Of a stretch of 64,000 nt of DNA, positions 39,323-48,364 are shown piece by piece. The stretch is from Luteipulveratus mongoliensis (GTDB lineage Bacteria > Actinomycetota > Actinomycetes > Actinomycetales > Dermatophilaceae). How positions within the stretch are numbered: the stretch's first letter is position 1; every line of letters starts with the position of its first letter. The DNA is taken from contig NZ_CP011112.1 of assembly GCF_001190945.1 (NCBI RefSeq), positions 5,332,001 through 5,396,000 on the forward strand, written 5' to 3'. Both the position numbers and the translations under genes were made by a program. Under the pieces are notes generated by a model. It saw nothing but the letters and a program-made list of their open reading frames with translations. It was not told the origin of the DNA and searched no databases.

Positions 39323-42048
39323 GCGTCTCTCCCGCGTCGTCCTGAGCCTGTCGAAGGTTCTCGTCGCAGCACGGCCGCAACGACCGTGACCAGGACCAGG
39401 CCGATCAGCAGCGCCACGAGGGCCGACGACCACGGCGGCTGATCACTCGCGATCGGATAGGGCGGATCGTCCGTGTACCAAGGGATGCTCGGTGCCGCGA
39501 GCCGTGCGCCGAGCATCCCGACCAGGCCCCCGAGGGCCATCGGCACGACCGTCAGGACGGTCTCGAGCCGCCGGGCACGTCCAAGAATGCTGCGGCCGAC
39601 GCCGGCGCGGACCAGGGCTGACTGGTCGCGTCGGCGTACGCCCGCCTGCGTCGAGAGCACCGCGATCATGACCAGGGCGGCCACCAGGACCGAGCCTGCC
39701 GCGACCACGAGACCGAGCTGCAAGCCGTACGCCGACGCCGAGCGGTCCAGGTCCTTCCGGTGCGTGCTCTGCCGGTCGATGTTGATCTCTCCGAACCCAG
39801 CGTCGCGCAGCGCGGTCTGTGCGCGACTGATCAGTGCGGGGTCACGCCCGTCGGACCAGATCTCGGCCGTCACGCTGGTGGTCCGACTGGCCTGCTGAAG
39901 CATCGGCTGGATCGACGTCACGAACAGGTGCGGTTCTCCGCCGGGGATGACCGGGACCTGCCCAACCGTGACGTAGTCGGCGTCCTCGGCCGCGAGGCTC
40001 GGACCGCTGAAGCTGGACGTCGTGAACGGCGGCGACCAGGTGGCCGACACGGTGGCCAAGCCCTGAGCGGGTGGCGTCCGGGGCAGCAGCGCCCACGGAT
40101 CGGGTTGGCCGGCTCGATAGGCGATCCGGCTCATCGCCGCCGGCTCGCCCGCGAGCATCACGGGGCCGTCGCTGCTGCCGGAGCGAGCCCGGACCACCGG
40201 TGCGAGGTGCTGGCGACCTGGGTCCAGCCGATTGACCACATCGATCACCCGACGAGCTTCGGTGAATCCGGAGAGGTCGTCGCCGATGATGCGCACCGGA
40301 GCACCGCTGACGGCGTCGGCGGCCTCCGCGCGATTCGTCCGTCCCAGGTCCATGGTGCTGGTCGTGAACGTCAGCAGCGCTCCCGCCGCGGTCATCGCGA
40401 GGATCAGGTTGCGGGTCGACGGTCGGCGGGCCAGGCCGGCCACCCCCAGCAGTGCCGCAACGCGTCCGCGGCGCAGCAGCCGCGACGTCACCCGGTTGCC
40501 GACCGGGACGAGCAGGCCACCGACGATCAGGCCGACGGCCAGTGCCATCACGATGGGCGTGACGAGCACCGGTGCCCCGCTGAGGGTCCCCGTGGCGACC
40601 GTGACGAGGAGCCCGACGGCCAGGGTGAGCACGATGGCCTCGGTAGCCGACAGCGACCACCGGTTCTGCCGTGGGGGCACGCTGCGCAGGAGTTCGCTGA
40701 CCGGCCGTCGCACGAGACGCCCGACCATGAGGCGCAGCAGGACCGCGCAGGCGCCGGCGGCGAGGAGGGCGGCACCGGCAGCGGTCCAGCTCCACCCGCC
40801 CCAGGCCGTACCTTCCAGCCAGGTCGACCGGCCCAGAGCATCCAGTGCGTAGGCGAGCAGGAGCCCCAACGGCAGGGCGAGGATCACCGGCGAGGTCATC
40901 TCGCCCACCAGGAGTCGGCGCGCGCCAGGACGGCCCGGACTGCGCAGCCGCAGCAGCGCTACCTCGCTGCGCCGCTGAGTGAGCAAGGCGCGCAGCACGA
41001 TCCAGACCAGGACGACCTGGAGCAGCACCAGTTGAGCGAGCAGGAGCGGTGCGATCGTCCGGATCTGGTCCACGTCGCCGCGCACCTGCCCGTCGACCGT
41101 CGACACCTGCTCGGTCAGCTGGACGTCCAGTCCGGCGATGGCGCCCAGATCCCGTCGGCTGGCCGAAACAGCGTCGCGCGCACGGTCGAGCTTTTCGTAC
41201 GTGAGCATGCCCTGACGCAGCTGCCTGCCCACCGTGGTCTCCACGCCGGCCCAGCCCACACCGGCAGGCGACTCCTGTGTGGACCGCCTGGGTGCGGTCG
41301 AGTCCACGATGGGCGGGGGCGGCGGACCGCTGAACGTGGACGCTGCGGTGATCCATTCGTAATGCTGGATCTGGCCACCGCCGCGAGGCAACGTCTTCAC
41401 GGTGACCTTGGTGATGTCCAGGCCCCGCCAGAAGTCATCGGCCCTCGGCTGGTCATACAGTCCGGTCACCAGCAGGGTGCGCCGGACGTTGTCTCGCGAG
41501 CTGTTCCGCTGGAGAACGGCGACGCGGCTACCCACGCTCACCTTCATGGCCCGGGCGCTCGCAGGAGACATGGCGAGCTCGTCGCGTGCCGTCGGGCACC
41601 GCCCGGACACGAATCGCAGGTGTGCGCACTGACTCTCGCGCGCAAGCAGGTTGGCCTCGTCGCCGGTCGCTGTGGGTTCTGGGTTGACGAGGATCCGGTA
41701 CTGCGCCACCGCGGGCGTGGCAAGGCCATCCCACTGAGCACCGACCACCGGTGCGATCCGATTGGGAGCCACGAGCCCCTCCACGCCGATCGAGCGTGCC
41801 TCGATCGTGCGGCCGAGCGCACCCAGCGCCTGGACCCGGTTGTCCACCATGGCGCGCGCGATCGTGTTCGTCATCAGCGGGAGCAAGGCCGCACATGCGA
41901 CCAGACCTGCTATGACAGCCATGAGGACGAGCTGCTGCCGACGCCTCGCAGCCGCAGCAAGCCGTGCATACGGGAAACGCCGGTCCCGCGGCGCCGAGGA
42001 CGTCACCGGTGCCGCTTCGACCTCGAACTCCGTCGTACTTCGTGCCAT
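39319..42048 (-). CDS. FtsX-like ABC permease, single-chain double length
   Basis: A 909-residue permease. One helix (about 40-62), a large outside domain to about 345, then a central membrane block with FtsX-type helices (QLVLLQVVLVWIVLRALLTQRR, then pairs up to about 560), a second outside domain, and three helices from about 770 to 900. This equals two MacB/FtsX halves in one chain. It has no fused ATPase and relies on the two overlapping ATPase genes. The C-terminal tail EPSTGSGRRGRDA is encoded by a dispersed repeat and is probably a late extension. The ATG at 42048 is 140 bases from a CATATCG palindrome. Confidence 0.87.
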   Translation of the reverse strand: MARSTTEFEVEAAPVTSSAPRDRRFPYARLAAAARRRQQLVLMAVIAGLVACAALLPLMTNTIARAMVDNRVQALGALGRTIEARSIGVEGLVAPNRIAPVVGAQWDGLATPAVAQYRILVNPEPTATGDEANLLARESQCAHLRFVSGRCPTARDELAMSPASARAMKVSVGSRVAVLQRNSSRDNVRRTLLVTGLYDQPRADDFWRGLDITKVTVKTLPRGGGQIQHYEWITAASTFSGPPPPPIVDSTAPRRSTQESPAGVGWAGVETTVGRQLRQGMLTYEKLDRARDAVSASRRDLGAIAGLDVQLTEQVSTVDGQVRGDVDQIRTIAPLLLAQLVLLQVVLVWIVLRALLTQRRSEVALLRLRSPGRPGARRLLVGEMTSPVILALPLGLLLAYALDALGRSTWLEGTAWGGWSWTAAGAALLAAGACAVLLRLMVGRLVRRPVSELLRSVPPRQNRWSLSATEAIVLTLAVGLLVTVATGTLSGAPVLVTPIVMALAVGLIVGGLLVPVGNRVTSRLLRRGRVAALLGVAGLARRPSTRNLILAMTAAGALLTFTTSTMDLGRTNRAEAADAVSGAPVRIIGDDLSGFTEARRVIDVVNRLDPGRQHLAPVVRARSGSSDGPVMLAGEPAAMSRIAYRAGQPDPWALLPRTPPAQGLATVSATWSPPFTTSSFSGPSLAAEDADYVTVGQVPVIPGGEPHLFVTSIQPMLQQASRTTSVTAEIWSDGRDPALISRAQTALRDAGFGEINIDRQSTHRKDLDRSASAYGLQLGLVVAAGSVLVAALVMIAVLSTQAGVRRRDQSALVRAGVGRSILGRARRLETVLTVVPMALGGLVGMLGARLAAPSIPWYTDDPPYPIASDQPPWSSALVALLIGLVLVTVVAAVLRREPSTGSGRRGRDA
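39338..39363. repeat. dispersed CCTGAGCCTGTCGAAGG element
   Basis: CGTCCTGAGCCTGTCGAAGG at 39338-39357 matches a short repeat I know from many high-GC actinobacteria, whose translation gives tails like STGSGRR. Here it forms the last codons of the FtsX-like permease gene. I find only this copy in the window. Confidence 0.55.
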
Positions 42049-42185
42049 CAGTGAGCGATCCCCTCGTCACCTGCCTTGGCCGGCTGTCCCTCACAGCCCG
42101 ACCCGTGCCCTGTCCACGGATCGTCCACGTCCTCGCCAGCTCATAGGGACGCTAAACAGGCGGGTCCGCACGTGCCATCCCATGA

Positions 42186-42202
42186 CATATCGCAGCGATA
42201 TG
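42186..42202. promoter_or_regulatory. CATATCG-CAG-CGATATG operator
   Basis: A perfect seven-base inverted repeat with a three-base centre, flanked by a further pair CGTGCCAT / ATGGCACG. It lies 138 bases upstream of the ABC permease start, in the only gap before that operon. The shape is like sites bound by PadR-family repressors, which often control ABC exporters in this group (inference). No PadR gene is in the window. Confidence 0.6.
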
Positions 42203-42239
42203 GCACGCGGATCGGGCGAATGTCCCCGTTTTGTGACCT

Positions 42240-43085
42240 CTAGCGAGGCCGTTTCAGCTCGCGGAGGACGTCGTCGAGCATGTCCTCGGTGAGCCGGCCG
42301 GTGAACGTGTTGTGCGGGCTCACGTGGTAGCAGCCGAGCAGCCGGATCGTCGCACCTGACGCGGTGGTCAGCTCCGCGACGACACCGTGCCCGAACTTCG
42401 GCTTGGGCCGAGGCACCTCCCACCCGATCCGCCGCGCGGCCGCGATCACGGCGTCCCAACCAATCGCACCGAGCGTCATGATCGACGTGAGGTGTGGCGC
42501 GGCCAGCTGGAGGTCGCGGTCCAGCCACGTGCCGCACGTCGCTCGTTCGGCAGGTGTCGGCTTGTTGGCCGGGGGTGCACAGTGCACCGCAGGCACGATC
42601 CGTACGCCGGTGAGCGCCAGTCCATCGCCCGCGTGCTCGGACGTCGGCTGGTTCGCGAACCCCGTGCGGTACAGCGCCGCGTAGATCCAGTCGCCTGATC
42701 GGTCGCCGGTGAACATCCGCCCAGTTCGGTTGGTGCCATTGGCTGCTGGGGCTAGGCCGACGATCAGAGCGGGCGCGTCCGGGTCGCCGAAACCGGGACC
42801 GGGTCGGCCCCAGTAGGGCTGGTCGGCGAAGGACGCCCGCCGTCCGGTGCGCGCCACCTCCTCGCGCCACTCGACAAGTCGCGGGCAGGCCCGGCAGACC
42901 GAGACCCGAGCGTCGAGGGTGGCGACGTCGTCCGCCGAGGCGGCGAGGCGGCGTACGTCGTCGGCCGTGTTGGCGACCGGCGTGTCAGCAGTCGCGGGAT
43001 CGCCGGGCCAGCCGGCGCCTGGCTCGACCGGCGATGGGAAGAACGCGCCGGTGATCGGGTGCGGGTCGAGCTCCTCGGGCGCCAT
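42240..43085 (-). CDS. uracil-DNA glycosylase, family 5 (UDGb)
   Basis: A 281-residue DNA repair enzyme that removes uracil and other deaminated bases. Motif A is [16 protein letters not shown], lacking the catalytic polar residue of family 4 as in UDGb, and motif B is [13 protein letters not shown]. Cysteines in [14 protein letters not shown] and RATCGTW are placed for the iron-sulfur cluster. It starts two bases after the S9 peptidase stop and so is transcribed with it. Confidence 0.92.
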   Translation of the reverse strand: MAPEELDPHPITGAFFPSPVEPGAGWPGDPATADTPVANTADDVRRLAASADDVATLDARVSVCRACPRLVEWREEVARTGRRASFADQPYWGRPGPGFGDPDAPALIVGLAPAANGTNRTGRMFTGDRSGDWIYAALYRTGFANQPTSEHAGDGLALTGVRIVPAVHCAPPANKPTPAERATCGTWLDRDLQLAAPHLTSIMTLGAIGWDAVIAAARRIGWEVPRPKPKFGHGVVAELTTASGATIRLLGCYHVSPHNTFTGRLTEDMLDDVLRELKRPR

Positions 43086-43087
43086 GG

Positions 43088-44986
43088 CTAGAGGTTGTCG
43101 ATGTCCAGCTTGGGCACGTCACCGGCTGGCGTGAAGCCGAAAACCTGTGCGTAGAAAGACAATTCGGCATCCAACGTGGCTTTGAGGGTCTCGCTGCGCC
43201 GGAAACCGTGTCCCTCGCCTTCGAAGATCTTGAGCGCGACCGGTTTGCCCTTGGCTCGTACGGCGTCGGCCATAGCGGTGGCCTGATTGGGTGGCACGAC
43301 CTTGTCGTCCGCTCCCTGGAGGAGCAGCATCGCGCAGTCCAGCTGGTCGACATGGTTCACCGGAGAACGCTCGAGATAGACATCGCGCGCCTCGGGGTAG
43401 GGGCCAACCAGACCGTCCGGATAGCGCGACTCGAACTTGTGCGTGTCGCGGGCCAACGTCTCGAGGTCGCCGATGCCGAAGTGGCTGACGCCGACCGCGA
43501 AGGTGTCACGAAACGCCAGTGCTGCCAACGTCGTATAGCCACCAGCGCTGCCGCCTTCGATGGCCAGGCGCTTCGGGTCGACGATGCCGCGCGCGGCCAG
43601 GACCTCTGCGCCCGAGCAGCAGTCCTCCACATCGACGATGCCCCACTTGAGATGGAGTCGCTCGCGGTAGGCGCGACCGTATGAGGTGCTCCCGCCGTAG
43701 TTCACGTCGAGGATCACGAACCCTCGACTCGTCCAGTAGGCGTATCCAGGGCGATAGCCGCCGACCGCGTGTGAGGTCGGCCCGCCGTGCGAGCGGACCA
43801 CGAGCGGCGGCCGATCACCTACTGGGCCAACGAATTCGGGGTTGCGAGGCAAGTAGAGGAAGCCGTGCACGTCCTGTCCGTCGGCGTTCTGCCAAGTGAC
43901 CGCTTCAGGCTCAGGGAGGTACGCCGGGTCGATGGGTTCCGCGGCCTTCTTGATCGCCGTGGTCGCACCAGTGGCGATGTCGATACGAGCGACCTCGGGC
44001 GGCCGGTCGCGATACTCGATGACGGTCACCACATCGTTGGCGAGCCCCTCGAACCGGCCCAGACTGACGACGTCCACCGGTACGTCCTGCGCGCTGCCTT
44101 GCTCACCGATCACGACGAGATGTGCTGCGGCATCTCGCCATTCGCGGATCGCGATGCGACCATCGGGCAGCTCGACCCAGCCTCGTCCGCCCAACATGTA
44201 CGCCGGGTCGGCGCAGTCGCGATCGACCTGATGCAGGGGTTCGCCATCAACCGTGAGGTTCCAGAAACCGGATCGGTCGGACGCGTACGCCAGCCGTCCG
44301 TCGCGCAGCCAGCCGATCTCACAGATGGACACGCCTTCGCCACCGTCGATCACCCTGGCGTGCGCACCGTCCGCGTCGCCGACCCACACCTGGGTGGCGT
44401 CCCACGGCATGCTCGGGTGCTCCCAGGTGACCCAGGCGAGCCGCTGCCCGTCCGGAGACATCCGGGGCGCGGCGACGAAGTCGTGTCCGCTCACCAGCAC
44501 CCGGCCCTCGGACTCACCGTCCAGGTCCAGCGTCACGATCTCGTTGACGGCCTCGCCGTCGGCGCGATGGTCCTCACGCACGCACAGGATCCGCCGCCGA
44601 CGCAGGTCTATCTGGAGATCGGCGTACCGCAGTGCCATGCCCTCGGTCGCCGGCGTGATCGGCCGTGGCTCGCGCCCTCCCTCGATGACGTAGACCCGGC
44701 CGTCGACCATGTGGGAGAAGGCGACCACACCGCCCCGGACGTCGTACGCGCCGCCGCCGTACTCGTGCACCATCGTGCGTACGTTCCACGCGCCGGGTGT
44801 GATCTCGTCCGCGGTGTCGCCGCGCCGTCGCATCAGGGTCAGCCGGCCACCCTCGTCCGGGCGGGTCTCCAGCCACCAGATGTCGTCACCGTCGACGCGC
44901 GGCTCGAAGAGTCCGGTCCAGCCGGCGGTGATGAGCTCAGTGGTCAAGAGCGAGGTCCAGGAGCCGTACGGCGCGGGCGTAGTCAC
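43088..44986 (-). CDS. S9-family prolyl oligopeptidase-like peptidase
   Basis: A 632-residue enzyme. An N-terminal WD/propeller-like part (about 1-370) is followed by the alpha/beta-hydrolase domain. The nucleophile Ser is in [11 protein letters not shown] (about residue 479), the Asp in [12 protein letters not shown] (about 560), and the His in [10 protein letters not shown] (about 591). No signal peptide is visible, so it is cytoplasmic. It would cut short peptides or act on acyl-peptides. The GTG start is preceded by TAGAAC at leaderless distance. Confidence 0.92.
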   Translation of the reverse strand: MTTPAPYGSWTSLLTTELITAGWTGLFEPRVDGDDIWWLETRPDEGGRLTLMRRRGDTADEITPGAWNVRTMVHEYGGGAYDVRGGVVAFSHMVDGRVYVIEGGREPRPITPATEGMALRYADLQIDLRRRRILCVREDHRADGEAVNEIVTLDLDGESEGRVLVSGHDFVAAPRMSPDGQRLAWVTWEHPSMPWDATQVWVGDADGAHARVIDGGEGVSICEIGWLRDGRLAYASDRSGFWNLTVDGEPLHQVDRDCADPAYMLGGRGWVELPDGRIAIREWRDAAAHLVVIGEQGSAQDVPVDVVSLGRFEGLANDVVTVIEYRDRPPEVARIDIATGATTAIKKAAEPIDPAYLPEPEAVTWQNADGQDVHGFLYLPRNPEFVGPVGDRPPLVVRSHGGPTSHAVGGYRPGYAYWTSRGFVILDVNYGGSTSYGRAYRERLHLKWGIVDVEDCCSGAEVLAARGIVDPKRLAIEGGSAGGYTTLAALAFRDTFAVGVSHFGIGDLETLARDTHKFESRYPDGLVGPYPEARDVYLERSPVNHVDQLDCAMLLLQGADDKVVPPNQATAMADAVRAKGKPVALKIFEGEGHGFRRSETLKATLDAELSFYAQVFGFTPAGDVPKLDIDNL

Positions 44987-45027
44987 CCGTACGTTCTACC
45001 TCAGCGGTCGTGTCGAGGGGAGCGCTC

Positions 45028-45627
45028 TCACCCGGGGCGATGCCACACGAACAGGTGACGGCCGAGGAGAAGGCGGCGAAAACGTACGCCTGGCAACGCT
45101 TCTCGCGCGATCTGACGGAGTTCGTGGTACGTATGAGGCGGCGGCCACTGGATCGGCGCCGTGTGCTCCCACTTGCCTCTCAGCCTGATCATGACACCCC
45201 GGTTGACGAAGGTGAACGCCTCCCAGGGCAACCCTCGAAGGCCGGGCCGCGCGAAGCCGACGACCGCGAGGACGCCGCCCGGACGTACGAGGGCGGCGAG
45301 GTTCGTGAGCGCCGCATGGGTGTCGGGCAGGTGGTGCAGGGCGGCATTGGACAGGACTGCGTCGAAGGAGCCGGGCACGAACGGCGGATCAGCCGCATCG
45401 CCGAGGATCCAGGACACTGGTGCGTCCGCGAACCGCGCACGCGCGCGGCCGAGGACGCCGGCATCGCGGTCGAACCCGACCACGTGTGGCGCCCGCTCGG
45501 TGACTGCGGCCGCCAGGAAGCCATCACCGCAGCCCACGTCGAGCACCGTCTGCGCGCCGGCAGGGACCAGATCGGCGAGCCGCCGGTCATAGTGGATGTT
45601 GACGTTCCACGGGTCGGAAGGGCGCAC
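45028..45627 (-). CDS. class I SAM-dependent methyltransferase
   Basis: A 199-residue methyltransferase with VLDVGCGDGFLAAAV (motif I), VVGFDRDAGVLGRA, FDAVLSNAALHHLPD, and LVRPGGVLAVVGFARPG. The N-terminal WNVNIHYDRRLADLVP is typical of small methyltransferases that act on soluble metabolites. The GTG start has a GGAG just before it. It is 41 bases upstream of the S9 peptidase on the same strand, so joint transcription is possible. Substrate unknown. Confidence 0.86.
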   Translation of the reverse strand: MRPSDPWNVNIHYDRRLADLVPAGAQTVLDVGCGDGFLAAAVTERAPHVVGFDRDAGVLGRARARFADAPVSWILGDAADPPFVPGSFDAVLSNAALHHLPDTHAALTNLAALVRPGGVLAVVGFARPGLRGLPWEAFTFVNRGVMIRLRGKWEHTAPIQWPPPHTYHELRQIAREALPGVRFRRLLLGRHLFVWHRPG

Positions 45628-45691
45628 AGCTCCATGTGATCACAGGCCTCGACGGGATACCGAGAGGCGGTTGTCAGTGGCGTCGGGCAGG

Positions 45692-46492
45692 ATGGATGAA
45701 GTGACAACGATCGTCTTCCTCCACGCTCACCCCGACGACGAGAGCTCCCAGACCTCTGGCTCGATGGCCCGCGCCGCCAAGGAGGGCCACCGCGTGGTGG
45801 TCGTCTACGGCACCAACGGTGACCACGGCGAGGTCCCGGACGATCTGGCGCCCGGCGAGACGCTGGTCGATCGCCGCCGCAAAGAGGCTGAGACCTCAGC
45901 TGCTGCGACCGGCACGCAGCGGGTCGGCTGGCTCGACTACCAGGACTCCGGCATGACCGGCTGGGAGCAGAACGCGCACCCCGCGTCCTTCCACCAGGCT
46001 GACCTCGACGAGGCCGCGGGACGGCTGGCACAGATCCTGGACGAGGAGGACGCCGAAATCCTGGTCGGCTACGACTGGCACGGGGGCTACGGCCACCCGG
46101 ACCACATCAAGGTTCACCACGTCGCTCACCGCGCTGCTGAGCTCGCGAAGCGGCGGCCACGCCTGCTCGAGTCGACGATGAATCGCGACCGCATGCGGAT
46201 GTGGGCGGACGCCCTCAAGTTTGACGGCGAGGAGGGCTTCGACCCCGACGGTCCCATGGACGACGGCAACCCGATGGGCACGCCCGAAGCCGAGATCCAC
46301 TGGCAGGTCGACGTCTCGGACTTCATCGAGCAGCGGCGTGCGGCCATGCAGGCTCATGCGAGCCAGGTGACGGACATCGGCATGTTCATGGCGATGCCGC
46401 CCGAGGTCTTCGCGGGGGCGTTCGGCACCGAGTACTACATCGAGCCCGGCCGGCCCGATGGCATGGTCGAAGGCTGGTTCGTCGACGCCTGA
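45692..46492 (+). CDS. PIG-L family deacetylase (MshB/Mca-like)
   Basis: A 266-residue zinc hydrolase. The metal motif HAHPDDE is at residues 11-17, and the third ligand His is in GYGHPDHIKVHH. GDHGEVPDD and DRRRKEAETSAAA are family features. In actinobacteria the characterised relatives are MshB (mycothiol synthesis) and Mca (mycothiol-conjugate amidase); which one this is cannot be told from sequence alone. The ATG at 45692 is used; a GTG at 45701 would also fit. Confidence 0.85.
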   Translation: MDEVTTIVFLHAHPDDESSQTSGSMARAAKEGHRVVVVYGTNGDHGEVPDDLAPGETLVDRRRKEAETSAAATGTQRVGWLDYQDSGMTGWEQNAHPASFHQADLDEAAGRLAQILDEEDAEILVGYDWHGGYGHPDHIKVHHVAHRAAELAKRRPRLLESTMNRDRMRMWADALKFDGEEGFDPDGPMDDGNPMGTPEAEIHWQVDVSDFIEQRRAAMQAHASQVTDIGMFMAMPPEVFAGAFGTEYYIEPGRPDGMVEGWFVDA

Positions 46493-46501
46493 CGCCCCTC
46501 G

Positions 46502-46605
46502 TTGGTCGAGTAGCCGGAGCGCTAGCGGAGGCGTATCGAGACCCGGTGACCGCGCGCGGCTGGTCTCGATACGGCTCGGCTAGCGCCTCGCCTACTCGAC
46601 CAACG
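46502..46605. repeat. palindromic intergenic repeat, copy 3
   Basis: Full inverted pair ending TTGGTCGAGTAGCCGG and CTACTCGACCAACG (the terminal G/C of the other copies is changed to T/A on both arms, a compensatory change). It lies between the convergent PIG-L and uricase genes. Confidence 0.9.
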
Positions 46606-46619
46606 ATGGGTCGTGGTGG

Positions 46620-47504
46620 TCACCATCCCTGGCCGGGGTCGAAGGCGGCGCTGTTACCCGGGCCTTCGTTGCGCTGGATCGTCGCCTCGATCAGGCCGTA
46701 GGGACGGTCGTCGGCGTGGAAGACCTCGTTCGGGTTGTCCAGGCCGAACGGGCTCAGGTCGATCACGAAGTGGTGCTTGTTGGGGCACGAGAAGCGCACC
46801 TCGGCGACCGAGTCCGCAGCGTCGAGGACGGCCTGCCCCATCTCCCACAGCGTGTGCTGGAGAGCGTAGGAGTAAGCGTTCGCGAACGTCTCAGTGATCG
46901 CGTCCTTGACCGCGACGAACGAGGCGCCCCAGTCGTTTTCGGACGCCGAGTGCAACCACTGCGCCTTGATCTCCGTCGCCATCACGCGGTCGTTCGTCGG
47001 CTGCAGCGTCGTGTACTTGTCCTGATAGAACCCGTGGAACTCCGAGTCGGTGGTCTTCAGCACCGTCAATCCCGAGAGCCCGGACACCACGGTCTCGCCG
47101 TCATCGCTGACGGTGACCGTCGTCGTACGGACGTAGGAGCCGTTGCGGACGAAGCCGTGCGGCGTCTCGTGAGCCCGATCCCATTGGTACGCCTCGATGT
47201 TCACTCGCGCGACGCTCACCTGGGGGACATCGCCGACGAAGTGACGGGCCAGCGCAAGAGCGAACGACTCAGGCTGTCGCGCAGCGTCGCCGTGCTCCTT
47301 GGCCAAGGCATTGACGGTGTTCTTGCACGCGTCAGTCGTCAGCACCTTCGCCTGGTCGCCCGTCGTGTGCGCCTCGGTGAAGTCGCCCTGCAGAGCGACG
47401 CTGACGTTGTAGTCGACCAGCTCGTGGGGGTCGGCGTCGCGGTAGATGCGGACGACGCGTACCTCCGCCTTGCCGTACTGGTTGTGGCCCAGGACGTAGG
47501 TCAT
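46620..47504 (-). CDS. urate oxidase (uricase)
   Basis: A 294-residue cofactor-free oxidase of two tunnelling-fold halves that converts urate to 5-hydroxyisourate. The catalytic set is visible: Lys12 (QYGKAEVRV), Thr57 (VLTTDACKNT) and His near 243 (CPNKHHFVIDL). The ATG at 47504 is the family start; the longer frame is not coding. HIU hydrolase and OHCU decarboxylase genes precede it on the same strand with a one-base gap and a four-base overlap, so the three steps to allantoin form one operon. Confidence 0.96.
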   Translation of the reverse strand: MTYVLGHNQYGKAEVRVVRIYRDADPHELVDYNVSVALQGDFTEAHTTGDQAKVLTTDACKNTVNALAKEHGDAARQPESFALALARHFVGDVPQVSVARVNIEAYQWDRAHETPHGFVRNGSYVRTTTVTVSDDGETVVSGLSGLTVLKTTDSEFHGFYQDKYTTLQPTNDRVMATEIKAQWLHSASENDWGASFVAVKDAITETFANAYSYALQHTLWEMGQAVLDAADSVAEVRFSCPNKHHFVIDLSPFGLDNPNEVFHADDRPYGLIEATIQRNEGPGNSAAFDPGQGW

Positions 47505-47505
47505 G

Positions 47506-47835
47506 TCAGCTCCCTCGGTAGGTGGAGTAGGCAAACGGACTCAGCAGCAGCGGCACGTGGTAGTGCCGCTCGTCCTCGATCACGAAGCTCACGACGACCT
47601 CCGGGTAGAACGCCTCGGTGCCCGCTCGCGCGAAGTAGTCACCCGTCGCGAACACCAGCCGATAGGTCCCCGACGCCAGGCCGTCGGCGAGCGACGCGAC
47701 CCGACCGTCGCCATCTGTGGTGCCGGATCCCGTTGTCTGCCAACCGGATTCGTGCTGCGCATAGAGACTGACCTGTACGCCGACTGCGGGCGAGCCGCCC
47801 ACGGCATCCAGCACGTGCGTCGAGAGGGAGCTCAT
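47506..47835 (-). CDS. 5-hydroxyisourate hydrolase
   Basis: A 109-residue transthyretin-like enzyme that opens 5-hydroxyisourate to OHCU. The N-terminal STHVLD contributes the catalytic His7, and the C-terminal signature YRGS ends the chain exactly, as in true HIU hydrolases. The ATG overlaps the OHCU decarboxylase stop (ATGA). It is cytoplasmic, with no signal peptide. Confidence 0.96.
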   Translation of the reverse strand: MSSLSTHVLDAVGGSPAVGVQVSLYAQHESGWQTTGSGTTDGDGRVASLADGLASGTYRLVFATGDYFARAGTEAFYPEVVVSFVIEDERHYHVPLLLSPFAYSTYRGS

Positions 47836-48338
47836 GGCACCAACGCCTCCAGTCTCAGCCGGGTGATCTGTCGTAGCTGCTCGCGCACCTCGACCGCCTC
47901 GGTCTCGTCGTCATGACCGAGGCGACGGGTGAGCTCGTCCAGCATCTCTTGCGGGCTACGCCCGGCGGCTCGGATCAGGAACACCCGGTCGAACCGTCGC
48001 TCGTAGGCAACATTGCCCTCGCGCAGCCGGACTCGGACGTCGTCCCCGGCCGAGGCGACCGACGACTGCTCCTGGCGCGACCACTGGGCATCGCGGCCCT
48101 CGCCCTCGACCCGCGAACCGATCCGCGGGTGCCCAGCCAGCGCCGCGTCCACGTCGGCGGCGCCGAGCCCCGCGAAGACCGCGTCCGAGCCGTCCAGCAG
48201 AGCCGCGCGATCGGCGTACGGCCTGGCGGCGATGAGGGCCTCCGCCCACGCGGGGCTGGCGCAGCACGCCAGCAGGACCGGCTCGAGGTCGTCAGGTGGT
48301 GCGGCGTTGAAGTCGTCCATGGAGAGCGGGTCGGCCAT
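47832..48338 (-). CDS. OHCU decarboxylase
   Basis: A 168-residue all-helical enzyme that turns OHCU into (S)-allantoin. The catalytic His is in AGHPRIGSR, with Glu in the following EGRDAQWSRQEQSS stretch, and the FLIRAAGRSPQEMLDELTRRLGHD segment (pieces: FLIRAAGRSPQEMLDELTRR) is typical. It is the first gene of the urate operon. The upstream gap of 26 bases to the TetR gene on the same strand carries no obvious promoter, so transcription may begin further up. Confidence 0.94.
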   Translation of the reverse strand: MADPLSMDDFNAAPPDDLEPVLLACCASPAWAEALIAARPYADRAALLDGSDAVFAGLGAADVDAALAGHPRIGSRVEGEGRDAQWSRQEQSSVASAGDDVRVRLREGNVAYERRFDRVFLIRAAGRSPQEMLDELTRRLGHDDETEAVEVREQLRQITRLRLEALVP

Positions 48339-48364
48339 GCGCCATCTTGACGCACCGTCTCGCC

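Noticed and set aside
42240-43085. Prophage or island boundary near the UDGb gene
   Set aside because: No integrase, tRNA end, direct repeat or codon-usage shift is visible there.
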